NCBI GenBank assembly: GCA_023416335.1
Contig: JAEZHY010000121.1
Coordinates: 1 to 64,000, forward strand
Source: Pseudomonadota bacterium
GTDB lineage: Bacteria; Desulfobacterota; Syntrophobacteria; Syntrophobacterales; Syntrophobacteraceae
Direction: 5' to 3'
DNA length: 64,000 nt
Shown here piece by piece: positions 16,880-26,277 of the stretch. Below the pieces are notes generated by a model. That model was not told where the DNA came from. It was given only the letters and a program-made list of their open reading frames with translations, and ran no database searches. Position 1 is the first letter of the stretch, and the number at the start of each line of letters is the position of its first letter. The position numbers and the translations under genes were made by a program.

Positions 16880-19057
16880 TCAGGGCTGCAGAACTACAGT
16901 AGCTTCAGTGTACCTGCAGCCCGGCGCCCAACAGCATACGAGAAGGTACTGTGAATGTGCAGCAGCAACCCCTATCGGACACCATACTGCAATGGATCTG
17001 GAAGTAGGTTTTATCCTGGTCACAAGCTTTCTGCCTGCTCCGGAAACCAACCATATGGTTAAAGTACACCCGCTTGGACATTGCGATAGCCGAATATGCA
17101 AAATATTTCTAAAAATCCATGTATCGAGATAAATATCGAGGGGATAAGCCGTCCATAATTCAAGGGTTGGGTCCCCAATAACATGGTACATTGCTGTCAA
17201 TCTCTGAATTTCAGGGGCAGTAAATTGGGCACGGTCGCTGTCGGGCATCTGAACCGGAATTGTCCTACTTGCAACCAGCGCCATAAAAGCTTTGGCGTAT
17301 TCCAGAATATCGCCAAGCCTTCCCCACTCAACCGGGCAGCTTACACTTCCTGGCGAAGGCGGAACGATTCCCCCGAACGTCCCATCATAGAGTGCCTTTA
17401 TGAAATAGTTATTCAGGACCTCGTTTGAGTATGTAGTTGAGGCTATCAGGGATGCAGCCGCGCATTTTTTCAGGCAAGCTTCCGCCAGACAATCCCTTGC
17501 CGCCAGGTCGAAATTGCCGCAGCAGCAATTGACAAAGAAGAAAACTGAACAAGCGCTGCCTGTAATCTGCGTCAGCGCTGGAATATTGAACTTGGGTCCT
17601 TCCCAGCCATTTTCATTTCCATGGCCCCTGTGGGAAATGAGCAAACGGCCCTCATTGATTGCCCTTATGACCTTTCCAACAACTTGATCTGCCGGATAGT
17701 ATACAAAAGGAACGTGGGGCTGGCCTTGTGTCGGGTATTCTTCCGCAATCCTATCCACTTTGTAGCCAAAGGGCGCATTTTGGAAATGCTGATAAAGCTC
17801 ATCCATTGCCAGTAATCTCTGTTTGCCTTCAGCATCTTTTTCGTCTATCGGACTTTCCGCAACGACTGTAAGATTCTCGTAATGCTGCAAATCCAGAGGC
17901 GGTTGTTTTTCATACGCGATCAGCATTTGGACTACGTTGTGCGCATCCTGCTCCGTAGAAACAGGAATTCGTCCGATAAGCAGTTCCGGTTCCCACATAT
18001 CAGGGGAAACAGGCCTTGGTCCGGTCGGCTTCGAGTAGCAGTAATCAGAAGCTGCCGAGTAGATTGTCTTCGATTCAATCGAGTCGGTGTCTCCCAAAAG
18101 TAAGACATAGCGCAATCTTGAGAGAACTCCTATCCTGCGGTTGAGAAAACTTATAATTGCATCCGAATTCTTATTTCCGCGGACCGGGACGTTCTCTTGG
18201 GTGATCAGATCAGATACCGATATCGTGTCCGTAACCATACCCCTCGAATTCTTCCAATCGGCAAGCTCTTGAGCGGGGCCCGCGAGGGCGTCGGAATATA
18301 TGATAAAGAACTGCGGCCCCAGTCGGCGAAAGTACTTCGGTCTGGGCACGATGCCGAAACGTTCCTCGATGCCCGGATCAGGATTCAGGAACAAATTGTC
18401 GAATGCTTTCCTCTGCCCCGGGTCTCCCGGGTATGCCTCAGGGGGGTCTTTGGATTCGTATGTAAATCTCACCTTTACTCTGACTTCACCATAGCCGAAA
18501 AGCGTCCTTTTTGCCGGATAGTATTGAAATGGCGTGACATGCAAAATGAGGGCTCGGTAGCCGTCAACGTAGAGGGGGCCGTCAACTCTGACCATCCTGC
18601 CGTCGGGAGGATACGGATCAGCCAACGAGTAGACGCCGTTTTCTCCTCCGTCGAATTCGGTTTCCTTTTGTTGATCAGGGAGCGTTATCCCGGTCTGCGC
18701 AGGAGAAACAAATATATCCGACAGGATGACCGGCTTTCCGATCAACTCGGTTTCACACGTGAATTCGCAGTTTCTCGGGATCTGGAGATACCTGCCGAGT
18801 GACGGCAGCATTGGTTTGCCGCTCTCGAATAGAATCCCGGTCGAGTCGATGCTCACGTGCTGGAATGTGACCGGTTTACCTTCTAAATAAAGGGCTTCGT
18901 CAGTAACGTAGAAGCCGGAGAATATATAATCAATATCGATGAAACACTCTTTATCATCATGATTCTCGTGCACGGATACAATCGGTCTTTCCGTGTGATC
19001 CTCTAATTTATATCCCGCCGGTAAGTTTTCAGGATCGAGTGAATGAAATTGCGCCAT
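16880..19057 (-). CDS. C25 (gingipain-type) cysteine peptidase homologue
   Basis: A 725-residue protein with a gingipain-like core. Visible features are ELADWKNSRGMVTD, VLLLGDTD, LLIGRIPVST, the His motif SHRGHGNENGW (His479) and FFVNCCCGNFDL (first Cys at 511). The 32-residue His-Cys spacing fits the catalytic dyad of C25 enzymes. A beta-sandwich-like segment follows. Unlike secreted gingipains there is no signal peptide: the N-terminus is MAQFHSLDPENL and is hydrophilic. There is no obvious secretion-sorting C-terminal domain either, though the final 90 residues are hydrophobic and contain several Cys. It is the last gene of a same-strand series with the 80-residue protein, FecR-TPR protein and cyclase. 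Substrate and location are unknown. Confidence 0.82.
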   Translation of the reverse strand: MAQFHSLDPENLPAGYKLEDHTERPIVSVHENHDDKECFIDIDYIFSGFYVTDEALYLEGKPVTFQHVSIDSTGILFESGKPMLPSLGRYLQIPRNCEFTCETELIGKPVILSDIFVSPAQTGITLPDQQKETEFDGGENGVYSLADPYPPDGRMVRVDGPLYVDGYRALILHVTPFQYYPAKRTLFGYGEVRVKVRFTYESKDPPEAYPGDPGQRKAFDNLFLNPDPGIEERFGIVPRPKYFRRLGPQFFIIYSDALAGPAQELADWKNSRGMVTDTISVSDLITQENVPVRGNKNSDAIISFLNRRIGVLSRLRYVLLLGDTDSIESKTIYSAASDYCYSKPTGPRPVSPDMWEPELLIGRIPVSTEQDAHNVVQMLIAYEKQPPLDLQHYENLTVVAESPIDEKDAEGKQRLLAMDELYQHFQNAPFGYKVDRIAEEYPTQGQPHVPFVYYPADQVVGKVIRAINEGRLLISHRGHGNENGWEGPKFNIPALTQITGSACSVFFFVNCCCGNFDLAARDCLAEACLKKCAAASLIASTTYSNEVLNNYFIKALYDGTFGGIVPPSPGSVSCPVEWGRLGDILEYAKAFMALVASRTIPVQMPDSDRAQFTAPEIQRLTAMYHVIGDPTLELWTAYPLDIYLDTWIFRNILHIRLSQCPSGCTLTIWLVSGAGRKLVTRIKPTSRSIAVWCPIGVAAAHSQYLLVCCWAPGCRYTEATVVLQP

Positions 19058-19328
19058 GGTCGCCTCCGCCAGAGGTGTTTAAGCAAACAGGTGTGCTTTG
19101 GTTGGATTTAGTAGTGGGTCCAGGAGATTTTCACCCCTCACGTGTTTTTCCGTTCACTGCTCAGTGTTCACTCTAACGGAGGGAGTTTTTTCTCTTTACC
19201 CTTCACTCTTCACGTAGTTTACCCGGAGAATCAGGGAAGGAGACCACCCGTCTCCCTCCCCCTCAGTTTCTTAACCAATGATGCGCAATTCAGCGGCAAG
19301 CAAAGGGCACTCCACCAGGCGCTTTGGT

Positions 19329-19571
19329 CTAGGGATATTTGCAGTACCATTGCCCATTGTAAAAATAACATCCGGACGGGGATGACGGCGGCAGTGCGTA
19401 AAGTTTCCACCCCGCCATATTGGGAACAGGGTCTGAGTTGGGATGTTTGGCAAGCGTTTTGCCGCCCAGGGTCACGCTTTGGATCTCGCCGGCTCCATTC
19501 AGAACGATACTGTACTCGAACAGTTCCGCTCCCTTGTCCTCAGGTATTATCGGCTCTAAGTTCTTGACCAT
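19329..19571 (-). CDS. 80-residue protein, possible partner or substrate of the C25 peptidase
   Basis: A short acidic protein with a leader-like first half (MVKNLEPIIPEDKGAELFEY, then strands around SVTLGGKTL) and a C-terminal core SGCYFYNGQWYCKYP containing two Cys and several aromatic residues. No signal peptide or transmembrane segment. ATG 19571 follows AGGAGAAGGCG, a good ribosome binding site. It lies between the FecR-TPR gene and the peptidase gene on the same strand, 271 bp before the latter. The leader-plus-aromatic/Cys-core design and the placement beside a C25 peptidase make a peptide precursor or peptidase inhibitor thinkable, but this is only inference; no family is recognised. 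Confidence 0.6.
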   Translation of the reverse strand: MVKNLEPIIPEDKGAELFEYSIVLNGAGEIQSVTLGGKTLAKHPNSDPVPNMAGWKLYALPPSSPSGCYFYNGQWYCKYP

Positions 19572-19771
19572 CGCCTTCTCCTTTCACTCGTTTGTGGGTA
19601 AAAGAAATCTACAAATATTCCCGTTCCAGTGTGTGCGCGGATCTCCTTTCCACCTGTTGAGGGATAGTTGACATCAACAGGCCGCTACCAACCACTTCCA
19701 ACCACTTGGCCGGCCGAATTGTTCACAGGGGCTGGCTTTTCAAAACCATGGATGCCGCCCCCTCCTGTTCC

Positions 19772-22700
19772 CTAAAATGAGAGCGTCCACCTTCCCATCA
19801 GAAGTCTTCTCGGAGTGATCTGAGGGTTGTTCGGATCGGTGTCTTGAAAGTGAAAACTCTCATCAAAAAGATTTTTTGCCACCAATTCGATCAGGCCCAA
19901 TCTTTTCGGCAGCCTGAAGCCAATTGAAGCGTCCAGCACAATGAACTGACTGTCCCCTGTAAAGACCGGATCATTGGGTTCAACACGGAAAGAACCGTCC
20001 TGAGAGACAAAGGTTGGCCTTACTTGTGCGAAGAAACCACTTGGATGAAAATAACTGACGCCGAGTCCGAATCTATGCGTTTCAAGCCTGTCTATTCCAA
20101 AAGCCGGCAGCTCAGGGCCGAATTTCGTAACCTCGTACTGATATTCCGGGCCGATTGCAAACCTGGGATGGGGTGCCCAGTAGAAATAAAAACGTATGAG
20201 TCTTTCTTCACTCTTGAGGAGGACATTGTCAAAAGGCGGAATATAATTGGCCGAGGGGATATCCAGTTCCCGTTTTGAGAGTTCAACGCCTGTAAAGAGC
20301 TTTTCCGTCAGTTTCTGGTCCAGCCCGATTCCATACCGCCAGGCATCCGTTGCATTGTTGTCATCGAAGAACTGGTTGAATCCGGCCACCTGCGTGGGCT
20401 CAACTGTCTGATCCGTTAGAAGTGTCCTTTTGAGCGTCCTGAAAGCCGCGGCTCGGAAAGTGGTCCCTTCAAGAGGTGTCCAGGTGACACCGAATTTAGG
20501 ATTTGCCTGTTGCACGTCGAGATCGAGGGGGCCGCCCTTGAAGAAATCGCCGCTGACTCCGGCAGTCCAGACGAACTTATCGGGAAAATTCCAATGGGTG
20601 TACAGATAGAGATTGGTATGCTTTACTGTGGAATCGAAAAGGAATGGTTCATCAAAAATTGTGGTGAGTTCCTGTGTATGGATGTCAAAGTACCCGCCCC
20701 CGAGTACCATGTTGAAGCGCTCAGATCTAAACAGGTGCTGGATTTCTGTGCCGGATCCGGTTTGATCGGTACTTACGCTCACCGGAAAAGGAAAATCAAA
20801 TTTCAGACCGGGTTTTGCACCAAGATACATAAAAGAGCCGATCAGGTCCGATCCCGGGGCAAAAGCATGATGGAACCCGAACCGGAACATCTCGCGATTG
20901 TCGGTCTCCCTGTTCGTCACATCAGGATCATTGAAGGGCACGGGGTCGAAGAGAAGCCGCAGCTGCCCGAGTTTTGAGTCCTTGTGCCTCACCTCGGCCT
21001 GGACGCTCGTGCCCGGAGCGATGCTGTACTGCATGAAGGCATTGTAGATATTGTGGCTTTGATCGTTGTTTTCCCGAAATCCATCGGTTTGCTGATGAAA
21101 CTGCCCCAGGCTGTAGGAAAGTCCTTCCACGATGCCGGAATGGACGACAGAATCCGAGAAGGTACCTCTTTCCCCTGCCGATCCCGATATCAGCATCGAA
21201 AGCTGATTGCGTGCAAAAAGCGTCGTATACTCGTTATACGAAGGATCACGAGGCCCCAGGCCGTTTAGCAGAAAGCGGTTGCTTTCCGCCTGCTGAGGTT
21301 GGATGGGCATTATGTTGATAGGCTGCAGCAGTTGAGACTGGAGCAGTTCGCTGACCCTGGCAATGTCATGGCGCGGGAAGAAAAAGAAGGAATCAGCCAG
21401 GAATCTGTGGGCAGAGTAATTCGCCGGATCCCGGTCGAGCGACTTCGAGCCTTCAATAAGCGCAAGCCAATTGAATCCGAGATCCTCATAAATGCGGGCA
21501 AGGCTCACGCTGCGGGCGGCGAGGTCTTCATCCAGAAGAAGGCGAGATCTGTACACCGCCCGATTGTCGTTGAGTGCGATCGATTTTTGCAGGTCTTCGA
21601 GCGCCTCGACGGGACGGTTTACGGTCTGTTTTCGGATTGCGTCATAGAACCAGGGTGTCGGGTCGAGCGGGTCAAGTTCTTTTGCTCGCGACAACTGGGC
21701 AGCGGCTTTTTTGTCATCCTTCTCCTCGAAATATGCCTTTCCAAGGTAGCTTCTGATAAGGGAGTTGTCCGGGTCGAGCATGGCTGCTATTGCAATTTCG
21801 ACTCGGCCCTCCCGCAACTTGCCGTCACGAATGAGTGCAAGTCCAAGCCCAAGGCGCGGCAGAGGATCGCCCTGATCGAGCCCGATCGCTTTGTTAAATG
21901 CTGCCGTCGCCTTGCTGATTTTAATCTGTGTGAGATAGGCAAATCCCAGGACGGTCTGCGTTCTGGTCAGATTGGCGTTCAAATTTGCTGCTTTTTGTGC
22001 AGCATCGAGTGCTTTGCCCAGTTCGCCTTTCGATAGCCTCAATTCGGCAATTCGCGCCCACACAAGGGCGGCCGCCGGGTCGATCTCCACACCCCTGTTC
22101 AAGCTGGACAATGCTCCATCGAGATCGAACCGGGCCTGCCGGGCATAGGAAAGTGCAACCAGAGGCGCTGTGGACGCAGGGCTTATCTCAGTAGCCTTTA
22201 CGGCAAGAGCCAGTGCTTCGTCCTTCCGGTTCTGGGCCAGAGCGATAATAGACTCCAGCGCTATTGCGTACCCATATCCCGGGTTGATGTTTCTTGCTTT
22301 TTTCAGATCTTCTGAAGCCTCTGAAACCCGCCCCACTGAAAGCAGCAATAGTGCACGATAGCAATAGAAAGCGGCATCATCATATTCTGCCGGGACACTT
22401 TGCAGATAAAAGAACGCGCCTTTCAAATCTCCTTTGTTGTAAGCTTCCATGGATTTGGCCAACGCTGCGGCGGCAGGGCCGCTTCCTGATGCTATAGCAG
22501 CCAGATCGCGGTCGGGGATTGGGGGATAATAAAGGGCCCACTGGACGGCATCTCTGGGTCGGGCGACAATCTTACTGACAGGGGGGGCGCCACTTCCGGC
22601 CACGGCCGAATCCCCTTTCACAAGAGCCAATTTCCCGTACTTGTTCTCCGCGCTGATTTTACCTTCGTACACCGTAAGCGATGTTTCTGCCGCTCCCACC

Positions 22701-23143
22701 TTGATCAGGAATTCCGTGCCCTCTATATTGCCGTTCACAAAGGGCGTAAATACCCGCAGGCCAAAAGGAAATCGACTCAAAAACAAGGCGATTCCGGTAA
22801 CGAGATCGATATCGACGGCGCGCTCCTTCTCCTGAGCGAGGAGTGTGAGTGTTGTGTTCTGATCGAGCCGTACTATCGCCTCATTTTGCAGCACGATCGC
22901 CGCCCTGCTATTTTTTCGAACATGGACCGTATCTCCCGAGCACAGGGTATCTCCGAGTTGTATGTCGATCCATCGGTTTTCCCCTGCTCGCCTCGCCTCC
23001 ACCGTCCCCTGGACGGAAACAACCCTGGCCATCCAGTTTTCACAGGTTTCAGCAGCCGGGAGCATGTCCGGAAGAACAAATAGCGCGATTGTAAGCAGAT
23101 AAAACAAGCATAAAGCTGCACGAAATAGAAGGCTGCCCCGCAT
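19772..23143 (-). CDS. FecR-domain, TPR-repeat, outer-membrane beta-barrel protein
   Basis: An 1123-residue envelope protein. After a signal peptide (about 1-30, ending near AAET) comes a FecR-like domain (VVSVQGTVEARR, GDTLCSGDTVHV, AIVRLDQNTTLTLL, through ~150). A long array of tetratricopeptide repeats follows (~210-640, for example AAFNKAIGLDQGDPLPRLGLG). The C-terminal ~450 residues alternate aromatic/polar strands and end in RWTLSF, a C-terminal Phe as in beta-barrels. It therefore probably spans from periplasm to outer membrane. It begins 61 bp after the cyclase gene on the same strand, so the two are almost certainly co-transcribed. FecR-TPR proteins next to CHASE2 cyclases recur in deltaproteobacteria (from general knowledge); the biochemical role is not established. 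Confidence 0.85.
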   Translation of the reverse strand: MRGSLLFRAALCLFYLLTIALFVLPDMLPAAETCENWMARVVSVQGTVEARRAGENRWIDIQLGDTLCSGDTVHVRKNSRAAIVLQNEAIVRLDQNTTLTLLAQEKERAVDIDLVTGIALFLSRFPFGLRVFTPFVNGNIEGTEFLIKVGAAETSLTVYEGKISAENKYGKLALVKGDSAVAGSGAPPVSKIVARPRDAVQWALYYPPIPDRDLAAIASGSGPAAAALAKSMEAYNKGDLKGAFFYLQSVPAEYDDAAFYCYRALLLLSVGRVSEASEDLKKARNINPGYGYAIALESIIALAQNRKDEALALAVKATEISPASTAPLVALSYARQARFDLDGALSSLNRGVEIDPAAALVWARIAELRLSKGELGKALDAAQKAANLNANLTRTQTVLGFAYLTQIKISKATAAFNKAIGLDQGDPLPRLGLGLALIRDGKLREGRVEIAIAAMLDPDNSLIRSYLGKAYFEEKDDKKAAAQLSRAKELDPLDPTPWFYDAIRKQTVNRPVEALEDLQKSIALNDNRAVYRSRLLLDEDLAARSVSLARIYEDLGFNWLALIEGSKSLDRDPANYSAHRFLADSFFFFPRHDIARVSELLQSQLLQPINIMPIQPQQAESNRFLLNGLGPRDPSYNEYTTLFARNQLSMLISGSAGERGTFSDSVVHSGIVEGLSYSLGQFHQQTDGFRENNDQSHNIYNAFMQYSIAPGTSVQAEVRHKDSKLGQLRLLFDPVPFNDPDVTNRETDNREMFRFGFHHAFAPGSDLIGSFMYLGAKPGLKFDFPFPVSVSTDQTGSGTEIQHLFRSERFNMVLGGGYFDIHTQELTTIFDEPFLFDSTVKHTNLYLYTHWNFPDKFVWTAGVSGDFFKGGPLDLDVQQANPKFGVTWTPLEGTTFRAAAFRTLKRTLLTDQTVEPTQVAGFNQFFDDNNATDAWRYGIGLDQKLTEKLFTGVELSKRELDIPSANYIPPFDNVLLKSEERLIRFYFYWAPHPRFAIGPEYQYEVTKFGPELPAFGIDRLETHRFGLGVSYFHPSGFFAQVRPTFVSQDGSFRVEPNDPVFTGDSQFIVLDASIGFRLPKRLGLIELVAKNLFDESFHFQDTDPNNPQITPRRLLMGRWTLSF

Positions 23144-23204
23144 TCCTCGCCCTCCTGAGAATTTTGAGATGACTAATGAAACCGTTGCTATTCAGCCAAA
23201 GATG

Positions 23205-25445
23205 TTATTTCTGAAGGTGCAAAACCCCGTCCCATACTGCCATCGGGGGACTATTCCTGTATTCCCGGCATTTCTTTAGATAGAAGTTCGATGGTCCATC
23301 CTTGACGAGGATTTGAAGGCTTTTACTGAAAAGCCCCTCTGCCTCGTCCCACGAACACCTGACAAACGCATTCAATGCATCGGAAAAAATAGAGCAGAGA
23401 TTTTTTTGGGCTTTAGTCGCCCGCTCAATGAGGCATATAAGCTCATAAATTCTGACCGGATTCTCTTTCCCTTTAAATACAAAAGAGCCGAGTTCACGAG
23501 CAAGAAAATCGGGGAGTTCCTTTATCACGGGCTCGGAAACCAGCAACCGAGTCCCCAGGGTCTTGTTCAGGTTTTCTATACGTGAGGCTGTATTGACTAC
23601 ATCTCCCACGGGCCTGTATTCGTAATGGCCAATTCCACCAAGGTTTCCAAGCACCAATTGACCGAAATGGAGCCCAATACGGGTGTACAGTTTTTCCGAA
23701 CCGGTTCCGGAATTGAAGATCTCAATGTCTCCAACGATACCCAGGGCCGCAAGGCAGGCATTCCGCCGCAAGTCTTCAGAGGGGCTGTTTCCAGCCCACA
23801 CTGCCAGCATCGAATCCCCAACCACATTCGAAACCGTCCCTGCATGTTCTTCCACCGGCCTGAACATGGCCTGATAATAGCCGTTTAGAAATCGAGCCAA
23901 ATCATCGGGCGCCATTTTCTCAGCCAAAGAGGTATAGTTCTCGCCGTCGGTTATAATGACCGATCCATAGACCGTCTGCTGCATCGGCGCCAGTGAGTTG
24001 GAGCTTCTGACGTTCTTTGTAAGTTGGTGTATCACGGTATCCGGAAGATAGAACCCGAAAGCCTTTTTCAGGCTTTTTCGCTGTCTCTCTGTCTGAAGGT
24101 ATTTGTAGACAAGCCCGCTGAGCAACCCCGGTAAGGCTACGACAGTAAAGGGGACTACCAACGGCATCCAGATTGCGTGCCTGGTAAACAGGGCGCAGGC
24201 AAGTGCCGTGTAAATCAGTGCGAGGCCAAAGCTGAATCCTGTTGAAACCACCATGGAGAAGCTAAAACTGACTCCCCCGATTATCAGGCCGGCAAGGAAA
24301 GCAATCGACAGGAATATATAAACCGGCGCCGGCTTTATCGAACTGCGGTCGAGAAGATTGGAAAAGGCCGTTGCTGCGATTTCGACCCCGCTCAAATCGG
24401 TACCATCGGGTTGCGAAAAAACCGTGTTAAAGCTGTCACGCAAATCTGTGCGATCCAGATGGGATAGACCGATGAACACAGCTTTACCTTTGAGGTCAGG
24501 CAAGTCATTCAATGCTGCAGGTTCCGCCAGAACACGTGCCAGAGGCATCGTCGGGAATGTCCCCGGCGGACCGTAAAAGTTCAGGTAAATGCTGTCAGGT
24601 AATGCGTAGGAATCAATAAGGGCTTCAATGACCTGTAGTTTACCGCCGGTAAATCCGGGAGACTGTCCGGAAATGTTTTCCGCTCGAATTGCCTCGGAAA
24701 CCGATGGAGTCTTTTCAAAGAGTGTCCGCAAAGAAGCGATTATTTCACTCCAATTTCCCGACGCGGAAATCGATCCACCATCGGCAGGCAGCCATTCGAG
24801 AGTACTTCCACATACTTTGCGAACAGCCAGTGCAAAACCTTCGAAGCCCTCCGCTGCGAAAACATTAAAGGACACCAGGGGTAAAGTGGGTTCAGAACCT
24901 CCCTTGAATAGCCAGACTTGGTTAAGACGAATCGGAATTTTGGGGAGTGGGAATGGTGCCGATGCAGCGGCCGACTTGACCAGGCAGTCGGTTGGAGGTG
25001 TTATCTTCTCCAGGTAAACCGGATCCGACCGGCCCGGAAGAGATACCGTTTGCTTCTTTATTTGCCCGCAAAGCACAACATTTCCAGCTTTTCCGATTGC
25101 ATCGCTAAAGCCGGCGTCACCCTCATCGAGATTTGGATCGCCAAAGTAAACATCAAAAACTATTACGGCAGCGCCCTTCTGAGACAGCAAATCGACCAGT
25201 TCGCCATGCACCCGCCGGTTCCATTTTACCGGATTGGAAGGAAGACCCAGGGCTTCGGAAGATGCCGGGTCCAGTCCAATTATCACCACCTGGTCAGGTG
25301 GAGGCCTTACTCCGCGCAATCCGAACAACAACTTCAGCCCAAAATGTTCCTCGATTTCGATACCATAAGGAGTAAGGCTAAATACGAGTCCGAAGAAGCC
25401 AAGAATCATACCTGCAAGCAGGGCGATCTTATAGTCGTGCGCCAT
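23205..25445 (-). CDS. CHASE2-domain class III adenylate/guanylate cyclase
   Basis: A 746-residue membrane cyclase. One N-terminal helix (about 7-25) leads to a CHASE2 extracytoplasmic sensor (~40-370; VVIIGLDPASSEALG, AAVIVFDVYFGD). Three transmembrane helices follow (~375-450), then a class III catalytic domain (~490-670). Metal-binding aspartates are Asp500 (VIITDGENYTSL) and Asp544 (VVGDSMLAVW). The transition-state Asn618 and Arg622 are in GDVVNTASRIE. At the position where most adenylate cyclases have the adenine-selecting Lys there is Asn540 (AGTVSNVVGD), so nucleotide specificity is uncertain. A helical C-terminal tail follows. It is the first gene of the series running down to the C25 peptidase and probably supplies the ligand of the regulator at 15398. 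Confidence 0.9.
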   Translation of the reverse strand: MAHDYKIALLAGMILGFFGLVFSLTPYGIEIEEHFGLKLLFGLRGVRPPPDQVVIIGLDPASSEALGLPSNPVKWNRRVHGELVDLLSQKGAAVIVFDVYFGDPNLDEGDAGFSDAIGKAGNVVLCGQIKKQTVSLPGRSDPVYLEKITPPTDCLVKSAAASAPFPLPKIPIRLNQVWLFKGGSEPTLPLVSFNVFAAEGFEGFALAVRKVCGSTLEWLPADGGSISASGNWSEIIASLRTLFEKTPSVSEAIRAENISGQSPGFTGGKLQVIEALIDSYALPDSIYLNFYGPPGTFPTMPLARVLAEPAALNDLPDLKGKAVFIGLSHLDRTDLRDSFNTVFSQPDGTDLSGVEIAATAFSNLLDRSSIKPAPVYIFLSIAFLAGLIIGGVSFSFSMVVSTGFSFGLALIYTALACALFTRHAIWMPLVVPFTVVALPGLLSGLVYKYLQTERQRKSLKKAFGFYLPDTVIHQLTKNVRSSNSLAPMQQTVYGSVIITDGENYTSLAEKMAPDDLARFLNGYYQAMFRPVEEHAGTVSNVVGDSMLAVWAGNSPSEDLRRNACLAALGIVGDIEIFNSGTGSEKLYTRIGLHFGQLVLGNLGGIGHYEYRPVGDVVNTASRIENLNKTLGTRLLVSEPVIKELPDFLARELGSFVFKGKENPVRIYELICLIERATKAQKNLCSIFSDALNAFVRCSWDEAEGLFSKSLQILVKDGPSNFYLKKCREYRNSPPMAVWDGVLHLQK

Positions 25446-26277
25446 TGGCTTCTTCTCCTGAAAGAAAATGGGAGATTAAGCAGCGAAGCAAGAATTGTTA
25501 CCTGGAACAATCAATACTATTCAGATCAAATTTGCTGTGAAGAAAGGTTTTATTCTGTAAGAATTGTTACTAACTAATCTAATCGGACGAGTAAGCATTT
25601 GTATAGCACATAGACTTCGGATCTCAAAACAAATTAGCCTTGGAAATACTAGATGGTATGAAGAAGGTGATGCCAAAAGCGACAGTACAACCATTTACAG
25701 GTCTTACGTCACCTGGTGGATACCAAATTTAAACATATGGCTCAAATTGATTTTGCCTGCGATGTTCCAAAAGGTTTGACTGTTTCATTTGGCTGTAGAC
25801 CCTATGCGATATTCATCGGGAAACGGCATAATTCCACCAGAACAATTTTTCAATTGCTAATTTAATTCGCGAATTACGCAAATTTAAAACGTGCACACCC
25901 GTGGTTGACCGCATTGTGCTCGGATCCATATCAATAATTTATTGATCCATCATGACAGGATTTTTTGGCGCGTCTCGAATAGAGTGAAACGAGCGTTATT
26001 CATGTTTTGACATAGCGATCCGATATGACCAAAACACACCGTATGAATCATCTCTATCCCAGGATTGGCAAGCTGGATCTGTAAACAGTTCCGGACTGTC
26101 CTTTTTTACCTTTTTGTAACCTGCAGCATGTATTGTTTTCAGCAAATAGTGGAGACCGGTTGTCCTGAAACGGACATAAGAGTTGCAGCTTCCAATCCGT
26201 TTTCCGCTTCGGGACGATGTTTTGGACCAGAGACAGAAAGACTACTTCTGCAAACCTCTCGGCTGAGGAGGCAGGCG
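25446..26277. other. long divergent intergenic region with an AT-rich palindrome
   Basis: About 830 bp between the cyclase and a divergent receiver gene, noticeably AT-richer than its neighbours. ATCAATAA at 25930-25937 and TTATTGAT at 25939-25946 form an 8-bp inverted repeat around a single T. No coding frame with family similarity was found. It probably carries the promoters of both genes, and the palindrome is a candidate regulator site without proof. Confidence 0.4.
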
